From: Symsagittifera roscoffensis
Taxonomy: Eukaryota; Xenacoelomorpha; Acoela; Convolutidae
Length of the DNA stretch: 64,000 bases
Reading direction: 5' to 3'
NCBI RefSeq assembly: GCF_963678635.1
Contig: NC_087063.1
Coordinates: 39,384,759-39,448,758 of the forward strand
Shown here: positions 8,815 through 19,918 of the stretch, piece by piece
Numbering within the stretch: the stretch's first letter is position 1
Layout: every line of letters starts with the position of its first letter
Program-made: the position numbers and the translations under genes
Notes under the pieces: generated by a model
Database searches by the model: none
What the model saw: the letters and a program-made list of their open reading frames with translations, nothing else
Told to the model about the DNA's origin: nothing

Positions 8815-11800
8815 TTAATCTATTCGTCGATTTTTTGACCGTGGTTCTTCTACTTCAACTGCTTCATAATCGAAAAACGAATCGTTGAAGAATGACGACT
8901 CGTCCTCATCGGAAGTATTGGCCTCCAGATCCGCGATATCCCCGCTATCAATATCACTGTCGTTGGTTTCTGCTACCCGAATCAGACCGGGGTCTGGAGT
9001 TTGCCAACTGCTATTGACCTGGTCCATCAGTTGTCGAAGCGAGCGATGTGGTTGTGTGTTCTCAACAGCAAAAATATCCTCAGAGTATTCATCAGCAATT
9101 TCCGGATGGTCCCAATCAACGTTTTGAGTGTTAGCGAATTCTTCAGACACCCCATCTAGGAAATCGTCACAATCCCACGACACTGGCTGTTGACGATCTT
9201 CAAAAAATGGCATCCATTTTTCCAAATCGTCATTGTCAGTTGGGTCAGAATTAACAGCGGCTGTGTTGTCATCACTATCATCAATGCCAATCACAGTTTG
9301 ACCCACGATGTTTTTGTGACCGTAGGGAAGAGTCTGCTGACCATCACGGAAGATGTAGCGTTTGTCATCAAAAGCTGATAACGATGTTTTCGTCGAAGTC
9401 ACTGTTTGCAGATTGTGTGACTCGGATGCGATTCGACTGTTTTCAGTTTTGAATAACAAGCCAGAGGTCAAGGTGTCTCGATATCGCTGATGGCTCAACA
9501 TCTTCTGAGCAGCTTTGGATACACCTTTCGCCGATAACTTTCTGCAGTCTAAAAATTTATTTATATGATTACTAATCAATTTTTTGATGATCACTAATGT
9601 GTGGTGGTAAAAAAACCAAATGCGATGTTTTTTAAGAGCTACATCATGTTAACTTGAAGGCCAGGTGCAACAAAAAAAAATACATGAAGGCCAGGTGTGC
9701 CCTTAAAAATTAGTCATCATTAAAAAAAAACAATCGACCAACACAAAAAAAAAATCGCCCACAAAAAAAAACCAAAAATTTTCAAAAAAATTATTTTTTT
9801 TTGCCTAAAAAGTTTTTTCTAATTTTTTTTCAAAACAAAAAACACTTTTTCGCCCGAAGTTTTTTTTCGAACAAAAAAAATTTTTTTTTTCCAAAAAAAA
9901 AAAAATTTCGCCCACAAAAAAAAACCGCCCACAAAAAAAAAATTCAAAAAAAAATTATACTTTTTCGCCTAAAAAGTTTTTTCCAAATTTCTTCTTTTTT
10001 TTCGATAAAATTACCTTTTTTCGCCCACAAATAAAAATTGCCTTCCAAAAAAAAAATCACAAAAAATCAAAATTTTTTGAAATTCGTGCTCACAAATAAG
10101 GCAAATAGAAATTAATGACCTCTGGACAAAATGGAATAAAGCTTGGGTTTGAGGGATATAAACTCGGTTATAATGTCTCCTGGAAACTCATCCTTGAATT
10201 TTAAAACAACCATTTTGTTTTTCGGGTCGTAGAGAGGGTGGTTCTTCGGGTAATTTGACAAGTCAAGTTCATTCAAAATGTTCCTTTTTTCGGAAATTTC
10301 TCGGTATAAATCTTCACTTTTGACTTGGTACAGGAGACTGTCTGTATCAGAATACAGTAGTTGACATTCAAAATTTGGTTTCATTATATCGTAATGAAAT
10401 TTATACATGTGAAACTTTGCTAACTCAAGAACACTAGCTCCCACAGTTGTTGGGACATCCCAATAGATTTTTGTTGGATTCGAAGTGAACGCTGCCAAGT
10501 TTTCTCCAAAAGTTTTGTAGGATTTAAATTCGAATGCACTAATTTCTCGCAAAGCGGGATGATAATCTCTAATTATCCGAACAAGCATCCGTTTGCGCTT
10601 CGACTCGCATGTTTTCCCATAAGCACAATTGTTCAGTAGTTTGTACAAATCCTCCTCAAATTTATTTCTAGCTTGTTGTCGTTTAGTCGTGTTCAATGTG
10701 ATGTATGGTTCTAACCATGCTTCTTGTTCAAACTTCAGCACACGGTGCACTTTTTTAACTTTAAGTCCCAACCTAACAAACAATTGCAATAGTTTGTAAT
10801 GAATTGTATAGTTTGACTTGTCATGCAGCGTCTGCAGTAACTTTTTGGTCTTTCCAATTGAACGTCTTGCAATGTCTTGATTTTTCATCTGCTCGAGTAA
10901 ATTTGTTTGGTAGGGACTCAACCAATCCTGGGGTACACTTTCTTTAGTAGGAGCTAAAGGGTAATCTTGATGATCCTCATGCAGTTCTTCTGGGTACTCG
11001 AGATCAACTTCCAATATAAATCCAATCAAAGAGTCTTCAGTCATGTTGAGGATTTGGTTCACAATCACCTCGTCTTCTATATGCTCTATTAACTCAGAGT
11101 TACGCACCGGTAATTTGTCCGTTTGCATGACGCCGCCATAGAGGTTATTTTCATCGATCATAAACCCGTAGGTGCTAGGTTGATCTGGGTTGAAGTCGGG
11201 GCATTCTTTGTTGTTGGCTTTGAAAAAGCGACTATGGAACACGGATGCAGTACCAACTCGCATCATATTCTCGACCATTTCGAGATGCCTGCGGTCTGAT
11301 AAAAGCTGAACATTCGAGTCTTTGCAGATACGTTTGAAGGCGTCTCCAGCTAAGTTTGAAGCACTAATATGGTGCGCGCAGTCCAGACCATAAGTTTTAT
11401 GACTAATTTGTCAAAATTCTTCAAAGACGCAAGCAAGAAGGAGTGTATCAAACTTGAGATACAAGTTGTGATAATCCTCCAAGTTTTGACATTTGAACAC
11501 TCTAAAAACTTTCCTTGCATGTTCCAGATCCGCTTGTGAAACTGCAACTTTTCCTCCATTCAAAACATCGGACCAATTTTGCAAAGGAGGCAATTCTTTT
11601 TCTGCAAATTTTTCTCTTTTGGTCATGTACGAATAAGGGTAGAAACCTTTTTGTCGTATCAGACACCGTTGCTCCTCCGTCTTGTTTGCAAAATACTTGT
11701 TCAAAATTGACATTTTATCCGCTGGTAGATTATCAACCAATTTTTGCAGGGAAGAATTCGAAAACTTGCATGAGTCAATAAATCTGAGGTATTCAAAAAC

Positions 11801-13853
11801 TTTTGCTCAGATCCGTTTTTCCTTTTTATAGTTTTAATTAGGACTCCAATGCTTAACGATATATATTTTCGTCGGTGGTAGGTATAACACTCATTGTGCT
11901 TGTTGGCTCGCATTCATGCAATGCGGGACAAATGTGGTGAAGGTCATAGTTCTGGATGTTATGTCCAATGACTGGGGTGAAATTTACAGTTCGTCTTGCG
12001 AGGTTGCATTTTTCATGTGCCCATCCCAAAAATTTTCCAGAAAAATGGCAATAGTCAAGACATTTTTCGTGCTCATTGGTAAAATGTATACAGCAAATCC
12101 AACATGTTGATGTGTTTTCTTTGTTCAACGATTCTTGGCTTTCGTTGAAGAAACCGTCGCTTTTGACCATATATCTCTCTCGCTAATTGATGCAACTGAT
12201 TGAGAAACTTTTTCATGCATTGATCAGAGCTGTCATAGTCAAAGAAGTAGGGCTGTGAATTTCCGTGTTCAATTACAGCCAATGAATACCCACAAGCTTC
12301 GTGTTTTTGTACAACTCGGGTAGATGATCGCGATGGATTATCAGGACAAGAATCTACAGGTTTTAGAAATGATTCAAAATCAAAATAAAATCAAGTGGTA
12401 CAAACCACAAGGCCTGGAGGTTTTTGAACTCGTATCTGTTGGTACCTTTTTCTGCTGAAGGCATGACTACTAGAGCAGGTTCATGATCCTTACAAAACTG
12501 GATGTGTTGCTCGTGAGTTTCATCACTCCAACTAATGTGAAAGCAGTTTCTACATAAACGTGCAATTGGGCGATACTTACACCCTTTGATTTCGCAGATG
12601 AACTTTAACAAATCGATTATAAGTACATAGTGATGCTTTGCAGGCTCATACAAGAGAAGCAGGTCCATGTCAAATATTTCAGTTTGGGTGTTGTTATCTT
12701 GGTTTGGTCATTTTGATATATACATAGGCAACAAATCTCCCTTGTGGTACTGGAACACATTTACCCGCACGTCGTTAAGTTGTTCAAATTTTCCAATTGA
12801 AGCGAAACTCATGGGTGAATCAAAATTACCTTGGGCTTTGTGTGCACTTTCAGCAGTGTATGTATCAGGTTGTGTCCGCGCAGCTGCTGGGTTCGCTTTT
12901 TGTTGATCAGTTAGAAGTAGGTCAACACCATGCTTCAGACTATAAGCAGCGGTAAAGCAAAGTTCGAAGCAATTATTATCTTCGTGATTTCTAATGTTTA
13001 TCAAATTCTGGGACATTCGAATTCGAAAAGGCAAGTCAATATAAGATGACCCACGGATTGGTGAAAACTTTGCAAGTTTAACAAAAACTTGAATTACGTG
13101 TTGCAAAACCCAACCGCTTCAATAAGATGCAAAAGTCTCCAAAACTGCTTGCATTTTTTCGACCATTTCAAAAAACTCATCATCTTCTAATCCTAAGCTC
13201 ATCACAGTTTTCATATCAGAGTTTGCATAAATGTCAATCCGCTCGTCGTGCTCAGTTTTACTAGAATCATTTATTACTTTAGGTTTTACCAAACCTAAAT
13301 TAGCGCTGAACTGAACTTTTCTAGGTCCTTGTGCAACTCGATCGATTATGAGACTTTGAATTTCATCTTTTTTCTCTTGCATAAACTGCAAAAGGTCAAT
13401 CGGCTGATTTTCATCCATGGGTTGGTTTCCGCCGATCACATACGTTTCAAGAACACCGAAAAAAGCAGACTCACTTTTTTGAAGATTGATGCCCATGATT
13501 TCGTCTTCATCGACAGCATGCACATCACCGAGAGCAGCATTAGCAGCGGCACTTGTAGTGGCTAAATCAGCAGAGGCAACTCTCATAACAGGAAGACCAT
13601 GGGTTGCTAGTAAATGAGCTGATAAGTTTTTGGGCGAATGAAATCCCAAATGACAATAATCACAAACACCTCCAAGTTGACCATGAGTGTGAAGAATATG
13701 TTTTTACAAATTTGAAAGCATTTGAGCCGTGAATGAACACTCATTGCATCGATAAACAATAAGTCCTTTTTCAACAAAATGTTTGTCACGCTCATGGCGA
13801 CTTCTATTGCTCTTATTTGCATATTTCAGTGGACAAAAATTGCATTTGAACAT
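8815..13853 (-). pseudogene. Protein-primed family-B DNA polymerase of the Polinton
   Basis: Start ATG at 13853, giving MFKCNFCPLKYANKS: three C2H2-type fingers at the N-terminus (ending about 13600). Then the Polinton N-terminal domain (RGSSYIDLPF near 13050; SPMSFASIGKFEQLNDVRVNVF near 12760-12820) and an exonuclease domain (FDFESF near 12375; a Cys/His insert CWIC with HEKC at 11990-12100). The polymerase follows: DENNLYGGVM (motif A, about 11130-11160), NNCAYGKTCE (motif B, about 10605-10635) and YSDTDS (motif C, about 10335-10352). An acidic tail of about 190 residues ends it. In-frame stops: TAA 13704-13706, TGA 13119-13121, TGA 11411-11413. Single-base frameshifts lie near 12385 and 11870 and 11800, the last two in A runs. 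An intron (9549-10119) splits the last part. Confidence 0.92.
9549..10119 (-). other. Predicted spliceosomal intron in the polymerase gene
   Basis: On the minus strand GT (10119-10118) follows the codon remnant after KLYSILSR, and a T-rich tract ending TTTTTAG (AG at 9550-9549) precedes the next coding bases. Joining 10120 to 9548 keeps the frame (phase 1) and brings the conserved LKPKLYSI block next to the conserved C-terminal block (KGVSKAAQK, then FDDKRYIFRDG). Without splicing the ORF stops at once (10112). The intron is filled with A and T homopolymers and repeats of CGCCCACAAAAAAA. Confidence 0.75.
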
Positions 13854-15382
13854 TTTTTGAAATAAGTTAAGCTATTGATTTTAAGAAAGAAAAAGAATCA
13901 AGTGATCTCAAATTACACTCAAAAACAACAGTAAATGGGAAGCATAACTGTTCGTCTACCAATTGCAGAGAAAACGGTTTGTGTTTTGCGCGCGTAATTT
14001 TGAATTTGAATTAAAGTTCCCGCCAAAATTTGAATTAGATTTGAATTTCCCGCCATAACTGGCAAACTCAAATTCGATTGGACGAAACAGATAAATTGTT
14101 GTTTGAAACGTTAATAATTATTACAAACGATAGAAATTAATCTAAGCCAACCAAGTTTGGGCTAAATTTTAATCCAAAATGATTTTAGAGCCAAGAGAGA
14201 AAAGTTTTAATTTTATATTTTATCAATTCAAATTATAAATTAAGGAAGTTTTCGAAATTGCGAATAAAAGTTGAGCATGTCACAACACATGATAGATCCT
14301 AAATATCCCAGTTGTCATGGGGACAGAATATCCTATAAAAATGTCAAAACTAGTATCAAAAACAGTTGAAATGATGAATAAGTAAAGCAAAAACTGAAAA
14401 ATGACAGTTTTTTAACTTTCCAGGCGCATTGTTGTCAATGATGTCAATCACGGAGCGGTCGCACGGTCCATGTAATCATGAATTTGTCTCAATTGTCTTT
14501 CGATTTGAAAAAAAAGTCCGAAAAAATACTTTTCTGTAAAGAGAAATGAGTTTGTTGTTTTAGGGGGGATTAAGGGGTTTAGCGTTTTTCTCGAAGACTA
14601 TTGAAAAAACATCTACTCCCACAATCTTATTAGTCGTGCCCCTCAATGCACTTTCATAATAACACCACTTGCTCATAATAAAAAATTGCGTCTTCCTGTT
14701 GAAAATCGCATTTTTTCGGAAAAAGGAAAAAACGATGAGTCATCAATTAAAAAGTTTGATTTTTATGATTTTTCTCAAATATTTAGCATGATGATGAATA
14801 CTTGTATTTTTTCAATATGATCATTTTTGGAGACAACAGTATCAATGATCAAATGGTAACTCCATTTTGTAGAAAAAGAAAAAAATTAATGCTTTTTTTT
14901 CCTTTTTGTAATTAAAAAATCAAATTTTTAACTAAGAAACATTAAAAAAATAATTATTTTTATCAAAAAGTTGGTTTTAAATATCTTTTATACTATTTTT
15001 AATTATGTTTAATTTATATGATAACTATTTGAATAAACATATGACAACATAAGTTTTCATCCAAAATTATTTTTTTACAGTTTTTTTTTGACGTTAATTA
15101 TCTTTTTTCAAAAAACGAAATTGATTTTTTTAATCTTGTTTTCTAAAAATTAGCATATATATGGATTCTTTTCAGTTTTTTCTCAAGATCACTAATGTAA
15201 ATAAGAACTTCAATGTTAATATGTTAAATCCTATTTGTGGAAAAAATGAACATTTTAGGAATTTTTTTTTTTTTTTTAAATGAAAAAAAATATTCAATTT
15301 ATTTTAAATAAATGATTTTTATAACTCCAATTTTTAAAGGCTTTTGAAATAAATTTTTAATCAGAACCCAATCGTGTGATAA
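13854..15382. other. Polinton internal A/T-rich region, no gene seen
   Basis: About 1.5 kb, mostly A/T, with many homopolymer runs and no ORF that looks like protein. The first 150 bases are upstream of the polymerase start and may hold its promoter; ATTTGAATTYCCCGCC-like words (about 14010-14055) occur there twice. Confidence 0.6.
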
Positions 15383-15573
15383 TTAATGAACAAATACAAG
15401 ATACAAACTCAACCTCAAATTCAAAGTTATATAAGGTCCAAATACTCCTGCGCTTTCTCTAGTGTTGTTAACTTCCTTTTTTTCTTTGGCGCTAGACAGA
15501 GAGAAGGGGTTAAGTTTTCCATGTGGTTGCTCACAGTAGCCACAGGGGTACGCTTTGGAGTTGAGCAACCCGG

Positions 15574-16092
15574 TTAGTCAAGCCATGGTGACACTACAGG
15601 GGAAGGATCAGCTTTCGGGGTAACTACTGATGGTGATTCAATCTGTTCCATTCCCCATAAACGATCAAAAAATTCAATTTCTTCAAAGTATTCTAACTGG
15701 TTTTCACACATCGGAGTAAAATCATAATCGTATTTATACAAAAATTTTTTTACTGGTTTTGATAAAGTTGAAATATCAACCTGAAGAGCAAGAGGCTCGT
15801 CAGGATCCGTATATTTACCAGATTTTGTAAGGTAACTCAAATACTTTATATTCAGTTCTTCGTCTTTCTTTGAATTTTTTAAGGAAAGTTTACTGAATAA
15901 ATGTAAAAAATTTTTGGGAATCATAACGTGATAAGTACAAGTCCACTCATCAGAATTGAAACTTTTTTCTTCGTTAATTATTGCTACAAAATTACCGTGA
16001 ACGGTTTCATAAAAAATGGTTCTTTCGTGATTGGAATATCCGGCAATAATATAACAAGGCATTTTTGAAGAAAAGTTGGAAGAAAATGACAA
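15574..16092 (-). CDS. Polinton hypothetical protein, 172 aa
   Basis: An open frame of 172 residues on the minus strand, starting MSFSSNFSSKMPCYIIAGYS; an internal Met (MPCYIIAGY) is an alternative start at about 16062. No family is recognised. The composition is that of a soluble, acidic protein (DPDEPLALQVDIS; YDYDFTPMCENQLEYFEEIEFF). It is upstream of, and divergent from, the plus-strand gene cluster that begins near 16546, with the shared spacer 16093-16545 the likely promoter region for both. A further short open stretch at 15383-15568 with CGYCEQPH follows in another frame and may be a frameshifted C-terminal end. The function is unknown. Confidence 0.6.
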   Translation of the reverse strand: MSFSSNFSSKMPCYIIAGYSNHERTIFYETVHGNFVAIINEEKSFNSDEWTCTYHVMIPKNFLHLFSKLSLKNSKKDEELNIKYLSYLTKSGKYTDPDEPLALQVDISTLSKPVKKFLYKYDYDFTPMCENQLEYFEEIEFFDRLWGMEQIESPSVVTPKADPSPVVSPWLD

Positions 16093-16545
16093 ACGTAACG
16101 CGGAGAAAAATGAAACTGAAATGAACTGTGAAAACGCCTCAAGAGATTAAAATAGGGATTGGTTCTTCTAAAATTAGAAATTTCAAGACCTCCTATGTAG
16201 TTTTTAATCAGTTTAATAAGGGTGGGCGTGTAAAATAAATATGTTACCTTGCGTGGTATTCTATGTTTATCTAAATTGCATTCAAACAAATAGCTTGTAT
16301 CAAAAATAACTTTTAAACATTGTGACCTTTAACACCCATTAAAATTCTTATCAGTTGTACATGCACAAAATACTTATCGATTTGAACTAAATTGCAATCC
16401 AATATCTTTGCGATATAAAATACATGTATATATAAATTAAAATAGATACAACGCTTTCTTTTGCAGACATATGCAATCAATCGGAACCATTCATTTCTTT
16501 CTATTCAGTTTTGAATCAAGGTACTTTGAAAAATTACTCGTTACA
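16093..16545. promoter_or_regulatory. Divergent intergenic region in the Polinton
   Basis: About 450 bp between the divergent genes at 15574-16092 and 16546-16916, A/T-rich with TATAAAATAC and TATATATAA words near 16417-16436. That is about 110 bp before the plus-strand ATG. The assignment as a promoter is inference from layout alone. Confidence 0.35.
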
Positions 16546-16916
16546 ATGAATAAAACCAAAACAAGCACCACAGCAAATGCAGATAAAGATTTTGGCGTTT
16601 GCAATTTCGATATTTCGGAAAACAGTAAAAGACTAGTGCATGCTACATTGAAAACATATGACCAAACTGGAACTTATGTATTCCTGAAAGTTTTCAAAAA
16701 AGCAACTGAAGGCGCTGAATTTGAATGTGTACAAAGACTTTCCTTTGCAGCGAAGAATTTTCAAAATTACTAAAGTCGGGAAAGTCAATCCGAGCGCAAA
16801 CAAGTGAAATTTCTGATACTGTTGAAAACAAAGATAAACCACAATCTAACTGTAAACGAGCCAGGGAATCTCAACTTTCCTCAAATACAAACGATTTCAA
16901 GCACGACTCGAATTAA
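16546..16916 (+). pseudogene. Small Polinton protein, possible PC4-like ssDNA-binding fold
   Basis: Starts at the ATG at 16546 (MNKTKTSTTANADKDFGV). The first frame runs to 16773, and the second (16725-16916) carries the sensible continuation EEFSKLLKSGKSI, so a one-base shift near 16755 is likely. The pattern LVHATLKTY, TYVFLKVFKKA, FECVQRLSF, then EEFSKLL resembles the four-strand-plus-helix order of PC4/Sub1-type DNA-binding proteins. I hold that match only weakly. The C-terminal end is polar and Ser/Asn-rich. It is the first gene of the plus-strand cluster and is followed closely by the gene at 16931. Confidence 0.45.
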
Positions 16917-16930
16917 TTTTCCTTTACAAA

Positions 16931-17719
16931 ATGGCAGAAGCTATGTTCGAAGTTGTGTTACCTGATTATTGCAAAAAATTTCAACCAAATTTCAAATTTG
17001 TTATCACTGAAAAAATTCCTAATTTATCTACTTTTAAAAACTATGCTTTTGGAAGCCACTTCAAATCTGAATATTGCCCTTTTTCAGTCGAGAATGAAAA
17101 AAAAATTCATTACCATACATTGATTCAAGTAGATTCAGAGGAACAATTAAACCAAATTTTTCCTTCCCAAAAATGTTTCAGTGTTCCTTGTATTTTCACT
17201 TGCTTCAAATACTTAGTTTCTCCTGCTAAAGATGTCAAAGGAAACGGTGAGTTATTTGACAAGCTTAAACTAGCTCTCACTTATTCAGCACAACCTGTTG
17301 CAGCCAATCTCGATTTCTTAGATTTCACTGCAATCAAAAAACGTTTACCCAATTTATTGCTTTCTGCAACATCATCTAACAAACAAACTTCACCAAATCA
17401 AAACGTTTGCAAGAAATCTCCGGCCGTTGGGGGACAGAAACGAATTGATAATTTAGTTACGCCTGCTGCATTGTCGACGTCAAACAAATCCGTAAGAATT
17501 TCGACTTCAGTTTCAAATAAACATACAGAAAGCAGAGATGTTCAAACAGATGAGATGAATACAGAAACTTTGAAAAGATTTGAAAGTTTAATTAATGGAC
17601 CCCATTCTGCCGCTTTTTGCAAAATAATGGATATTTTGACAAGTGGATATGGAAAACTTGATGTAGATACTGATGTGCTATTTGTGAAATTTATTGTTGA
17701 AGAGAAAGTTAAGTTTTAA
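16931..17719 (+). CDS. Polinton hypothetical protein, 262 aa
   Basis: An intact ORF starting MAEAMFEVVLPDYCKK. Residues about 25-100 form a compact domain with the motif HYHTLIQVDS, in which H-hydrophobic-H resembles the metal site of HUH replication proteins. It is followed by CFKYLVSP. The tyrosine helix expected for a HUH nuclease is not evident, so this is only a hint. Residues 130-200 are low-complexity Ser/Thr/Asn/Lys. The C-terminal end (TLKRFESLINGP through VLFVKFIVEEK) looks helical. No definite family is recognised. Confidence 0.65.
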   Translation: MAEAMFEVVLPDYCKKFQPNFKFVITEKIPNLSTFKNYAFGSHFKSEYCPFSVENEKKIHYHTLIQVDSEEQLNQIFPSQKCFSVPCIFTCFKYLVSPAKDVKGNGELFDKLKLALTYSAQPVAANLDFLDFTAIKKRLPNLLLSATSSNKQTSPNQNVCKKSPAVGGQKRIDNLVTPAALSTSNKSVRISTSVSNKHTESRDVQTDEMNTETLKRFESLINGPHSAAFCKIMDILTSGYGKLDVDTDVLFVKFIVEEKVKF

Positions 17720-17751
17720 TTGATACTTTTCATTATTCCCTTTTTATTATA

Positions 17752-18204
17752 TTGAGTTCAGTAAACATGATTTCAACTTTCGATTTAAAACTCATTCATG
17801 AAATTTTTATAGACTTAAAATCACAATATCCAGACAAATCAGTCAGATTTCAGTATTTTTTAGCCAGATTTGAGTATTTGGATGCTGATATTAATTTGGA
17901 TTTTGTTTTGAAAAACAGACCATATGGTGGTTTAATTGGAATAGACAATTCGCCGCTCGACAAACACTTGAAACATTTCAAATTTCTTAGAATACATGCT
18001 ATATTGCATGACGCAGCGGGATCTTTGCAAGAAAAAAATCATACCGGTCCTGGGTACACATATGTTTTGCCTTGTCCAATAAAAAACTGTTACCTGGGTC
18101 ACGTGACAGGTATTGCGTTTTGCTTATTTCTTAAAGCATTCAAACCAAAGTTATTTCGTTTGTTGGAATGTGGAAGTCATGTTAACCCAAAGAAAGAAAA
18201 CTAA
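17752..18204 (+). CDS. Polinton hypothetical protein with GPGYTYV motif, 150 aa
   Basis: Starts MSSVNMISTF, or more probably the second Met (MISTFDLKLIHEIF, 17767). Recognisable blocks are NRPYGGLIGIDNSP, ILHDAAGSLQEKNHTGPGYTYV and CYLGHVTGIAFCLF. No family is named with confidence. It ends at 18204, and the next block (18205-18758) continues in other frames with little gap. The two could therefore be one larger gene broken by a frameshift near 18190. Confidence 0.5.
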   Translation: MSSVNMISTFDLKLIHEIFIDLKSQYPDKSVRFQYFLARFEYLDADINLDFVLKNRPYGGLIGIDNSPLDKHLKHFKFLRIHAILHDAAGSLQEKNHTGPGYTYVLPCPIKNCYLGHVTGIAFCLFLKAFKPKLFRLLECGSHVNPKKEN

Positions 18205-18758
18205 AAAATTGTTTTTCAACCATCTCATTATTTTAGATATTGAAGGATTTAAATGTGGCAAGAAACCTTTGATCATAAAGGAACTTTCCGTTTGCTCTGC
18301 TAATACAATTGATACAATTAATTTTCTGCCACCAGTCCAATTCAACAACTTATCAAAAGAAGAGAAAAAATTGGGTATCTAAATTTCTACACGGGCTTCG
18401 TTGGGACGAAGGTGAATACCCTTACTCATACTTGGATCAAATTTTTGACAGCATTCGTTTGAGGAACCCAAATTCCCATTTTTTTGCTAAAGGTACACAA
18501 AAATCTGTTTTATTAGCTGAATACTTGAAATTACCCGTGACAAATTTGGAAGATTTTGGCTGCCCAAAGATTGAACAGTTATTGGGTCAAGAAAAACATA
18601 TTTGCAAACGACATTCTCATTTACTTCCCTCACATCAATTATTAAAGCATTGTACCCGTAGAAAATCCAAAGTTTTTTTCGATTGGTTACAAAATGAACT
18701 GTCCAATGATGCAAACAACTTTATCTCCAAATTTGGTGGTTTACGCTTCAATGACTAA
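18205..18758 (+). pseudogene. RNase H-fold exonuclease-like protein, frameshifted
   Basis: Two overlapping frames (18113-18382 and 18309-18758) together give a coherent domain. The blocks are LDIEGFKCGKKPLIIKEL, FLPPVQFNNLS, then FLHGLRWDEGEYPY, HFFAKGTQKSVLLAEYL, LEDFGCPKIEQL, ICKRHSH and CTRRKSKVFFDWLQ. The spacing of D-x-E-G-F, KG-x-x-K, CP and C-x-x-H matches a family seen in animal transposon proteins and thought to be DEDD-type exonuclease-like; this is recalled, not searched. A single-base shift near 18375 in an A run breaks it. Its place in the Polinton accessory cluster suggests a replication or repair role. Confidence 0.45.
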
Positions 18759-19233
18759 TCAGAGTCCTGAAAACAATTTAACACCAAGAATTAAAGTTAC
18801 TCTTACGCGGACAGGCATATTAAATGTCGAGGAAAACCTCTCCTGCAAAAACTCGAACAAATTACACTGAACGATATCGAAATCGACAATTTACGGAAAT
18901 TTTTTACAGTTCTTGACTACTTTCACCTGTACAATGTCCAGACTCCAGGAATTTCGCCAGTCAATTCCGTTGTTCAATCTCAACCTGGAAGGGCTGCAAC
19001 CTCAGCTGGGAGAGAGAAGACAAATCCATTTGCATGACCATCAGCTTCCAGCTGAACTGAAAGAATTAGTCAAAACTGATAACGTTGAGGAAATACATTT
19101 AATTCAAGCCACTATCAGAGTTGCTGCTCATTTTGTTGTATTGTTCAAATCTAATTGTAACCATGACAAATTCACAAAATATAAGTTTTTCTTCATTGAA
19201 CGAGGAGTTGATTTGCCTGTTGAACCGAAATGA
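18755..19233 (+). other. Small overlapping Polinton ORFs, unresolved
   Basis: Several short frames overlap here. One begins MTNQSPENNLTPRIKVTL at about 18755 and seems to continue, after a frame change near 18840, as LEQITLNDIEIDNLRKFF to about 19010. Another (18913-19233) ends with LPAELKELVKTDNVEEIHLI and a C-terminal FFFIERGVDLP. The latter half resembles the next ORF at 19403. I cannot decide the true starts; frameshifts are likely. Confidence 0.35.
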
Positions 19234-19402
19234 CGAATCACATATATATATATATATACCAAGTTTTGTGAATCATAATAAATATATTTATTGATTGTCT
19301 TCATTTTCTTTTGATCTTGTGTGATTACTAGTTGCTAACATGTCGTGTTTGAAAATTCAAAATTTCAAAAAAATATTTTAGCCAAAAGAAAACACACAAA
19401 AT

Positions 19403-19636
19403 GTGAGTTTAACCGGTGAGAATTTACCAAAAGAGTTATTAGACGAAATCAGTACCGGAAACGTAGAAAAAATTGTTCGGATACTTCTGACAGACAAAAA
19501 CATAGCAAGATATATAATAAAATACAAACGAAACGGCAATAGATCAGAGAGAAAAAAAGGCGATTGGTATGCAGTTGTAACTATCAACCTTGATACAAAT
19601 AAGCAAAAAAAGTCTTCCAGTAAACATGGAAATTGA
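19403..19636 (+). CDS. Polinton hypothetical protein, 77 aa
   Basis: MSLTGENLPKELLDEISTGN, then VEKIVRIL and a basic C-terminal end rich in Lys/Ser. The LPKELLDEISTGNVEKI block parallels LPAELKELVKTDNVEEI in the ORF that ends at 19233. The two may be paralogues, or exon-like remnants of a duplication. The function is unknown. Confidence 0.4.
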   Translation: MSLTGENLPKELLDEISTGNVEKIVRILLTDKNIARYIIKYKRNGNRSERKKGDWYAVVTINLDTNKQKKSSSKHGN

Positions 19637-19918
19637 AGAAACCACCATTGTTGAGAACAATGATTGCGACTTTGTAGACATTGGTGGTGCCAAATAGTCT
19701 TTATCTCACGAAAACAGATCTTGGAAATTTTGTAATTCTGTTTCTCTTCCGTCTCCAGAAGTTGTCTTTTTCACACAAGTCTGTTTCATTTTCATTTTGC
19801 TCTCTTTATCTATTTCAAAATTGTCTTTTTACAATCTTAGTTGTGACGAGACTGCCATTTGGCTTTCAATACTATCCAGTACAGTTGGTTACATGTTACC
19901 CAATCCCAAGTTATAATA

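Noticed and set aside
9801..10034. Open frame of Lys/Phe runs
   Set aside because: It is homopolymer sequence inside the predicted polymerase intron.
8815..13853. Reassigned TGA codon as an explanation of in-frame stops
   Set aside because: TAA stops also occur in frame in the same element, and the intact genes here end in ordinary stops, including TGA after the major capsid gene.
17752..18204. Phospholipase A2-like signature (HD dyad and GPGY)
   Set aside because: The order is reversed relative to the PLA2 domain (the calcium loop should precede the HD), and the disulfide pattern is absent.
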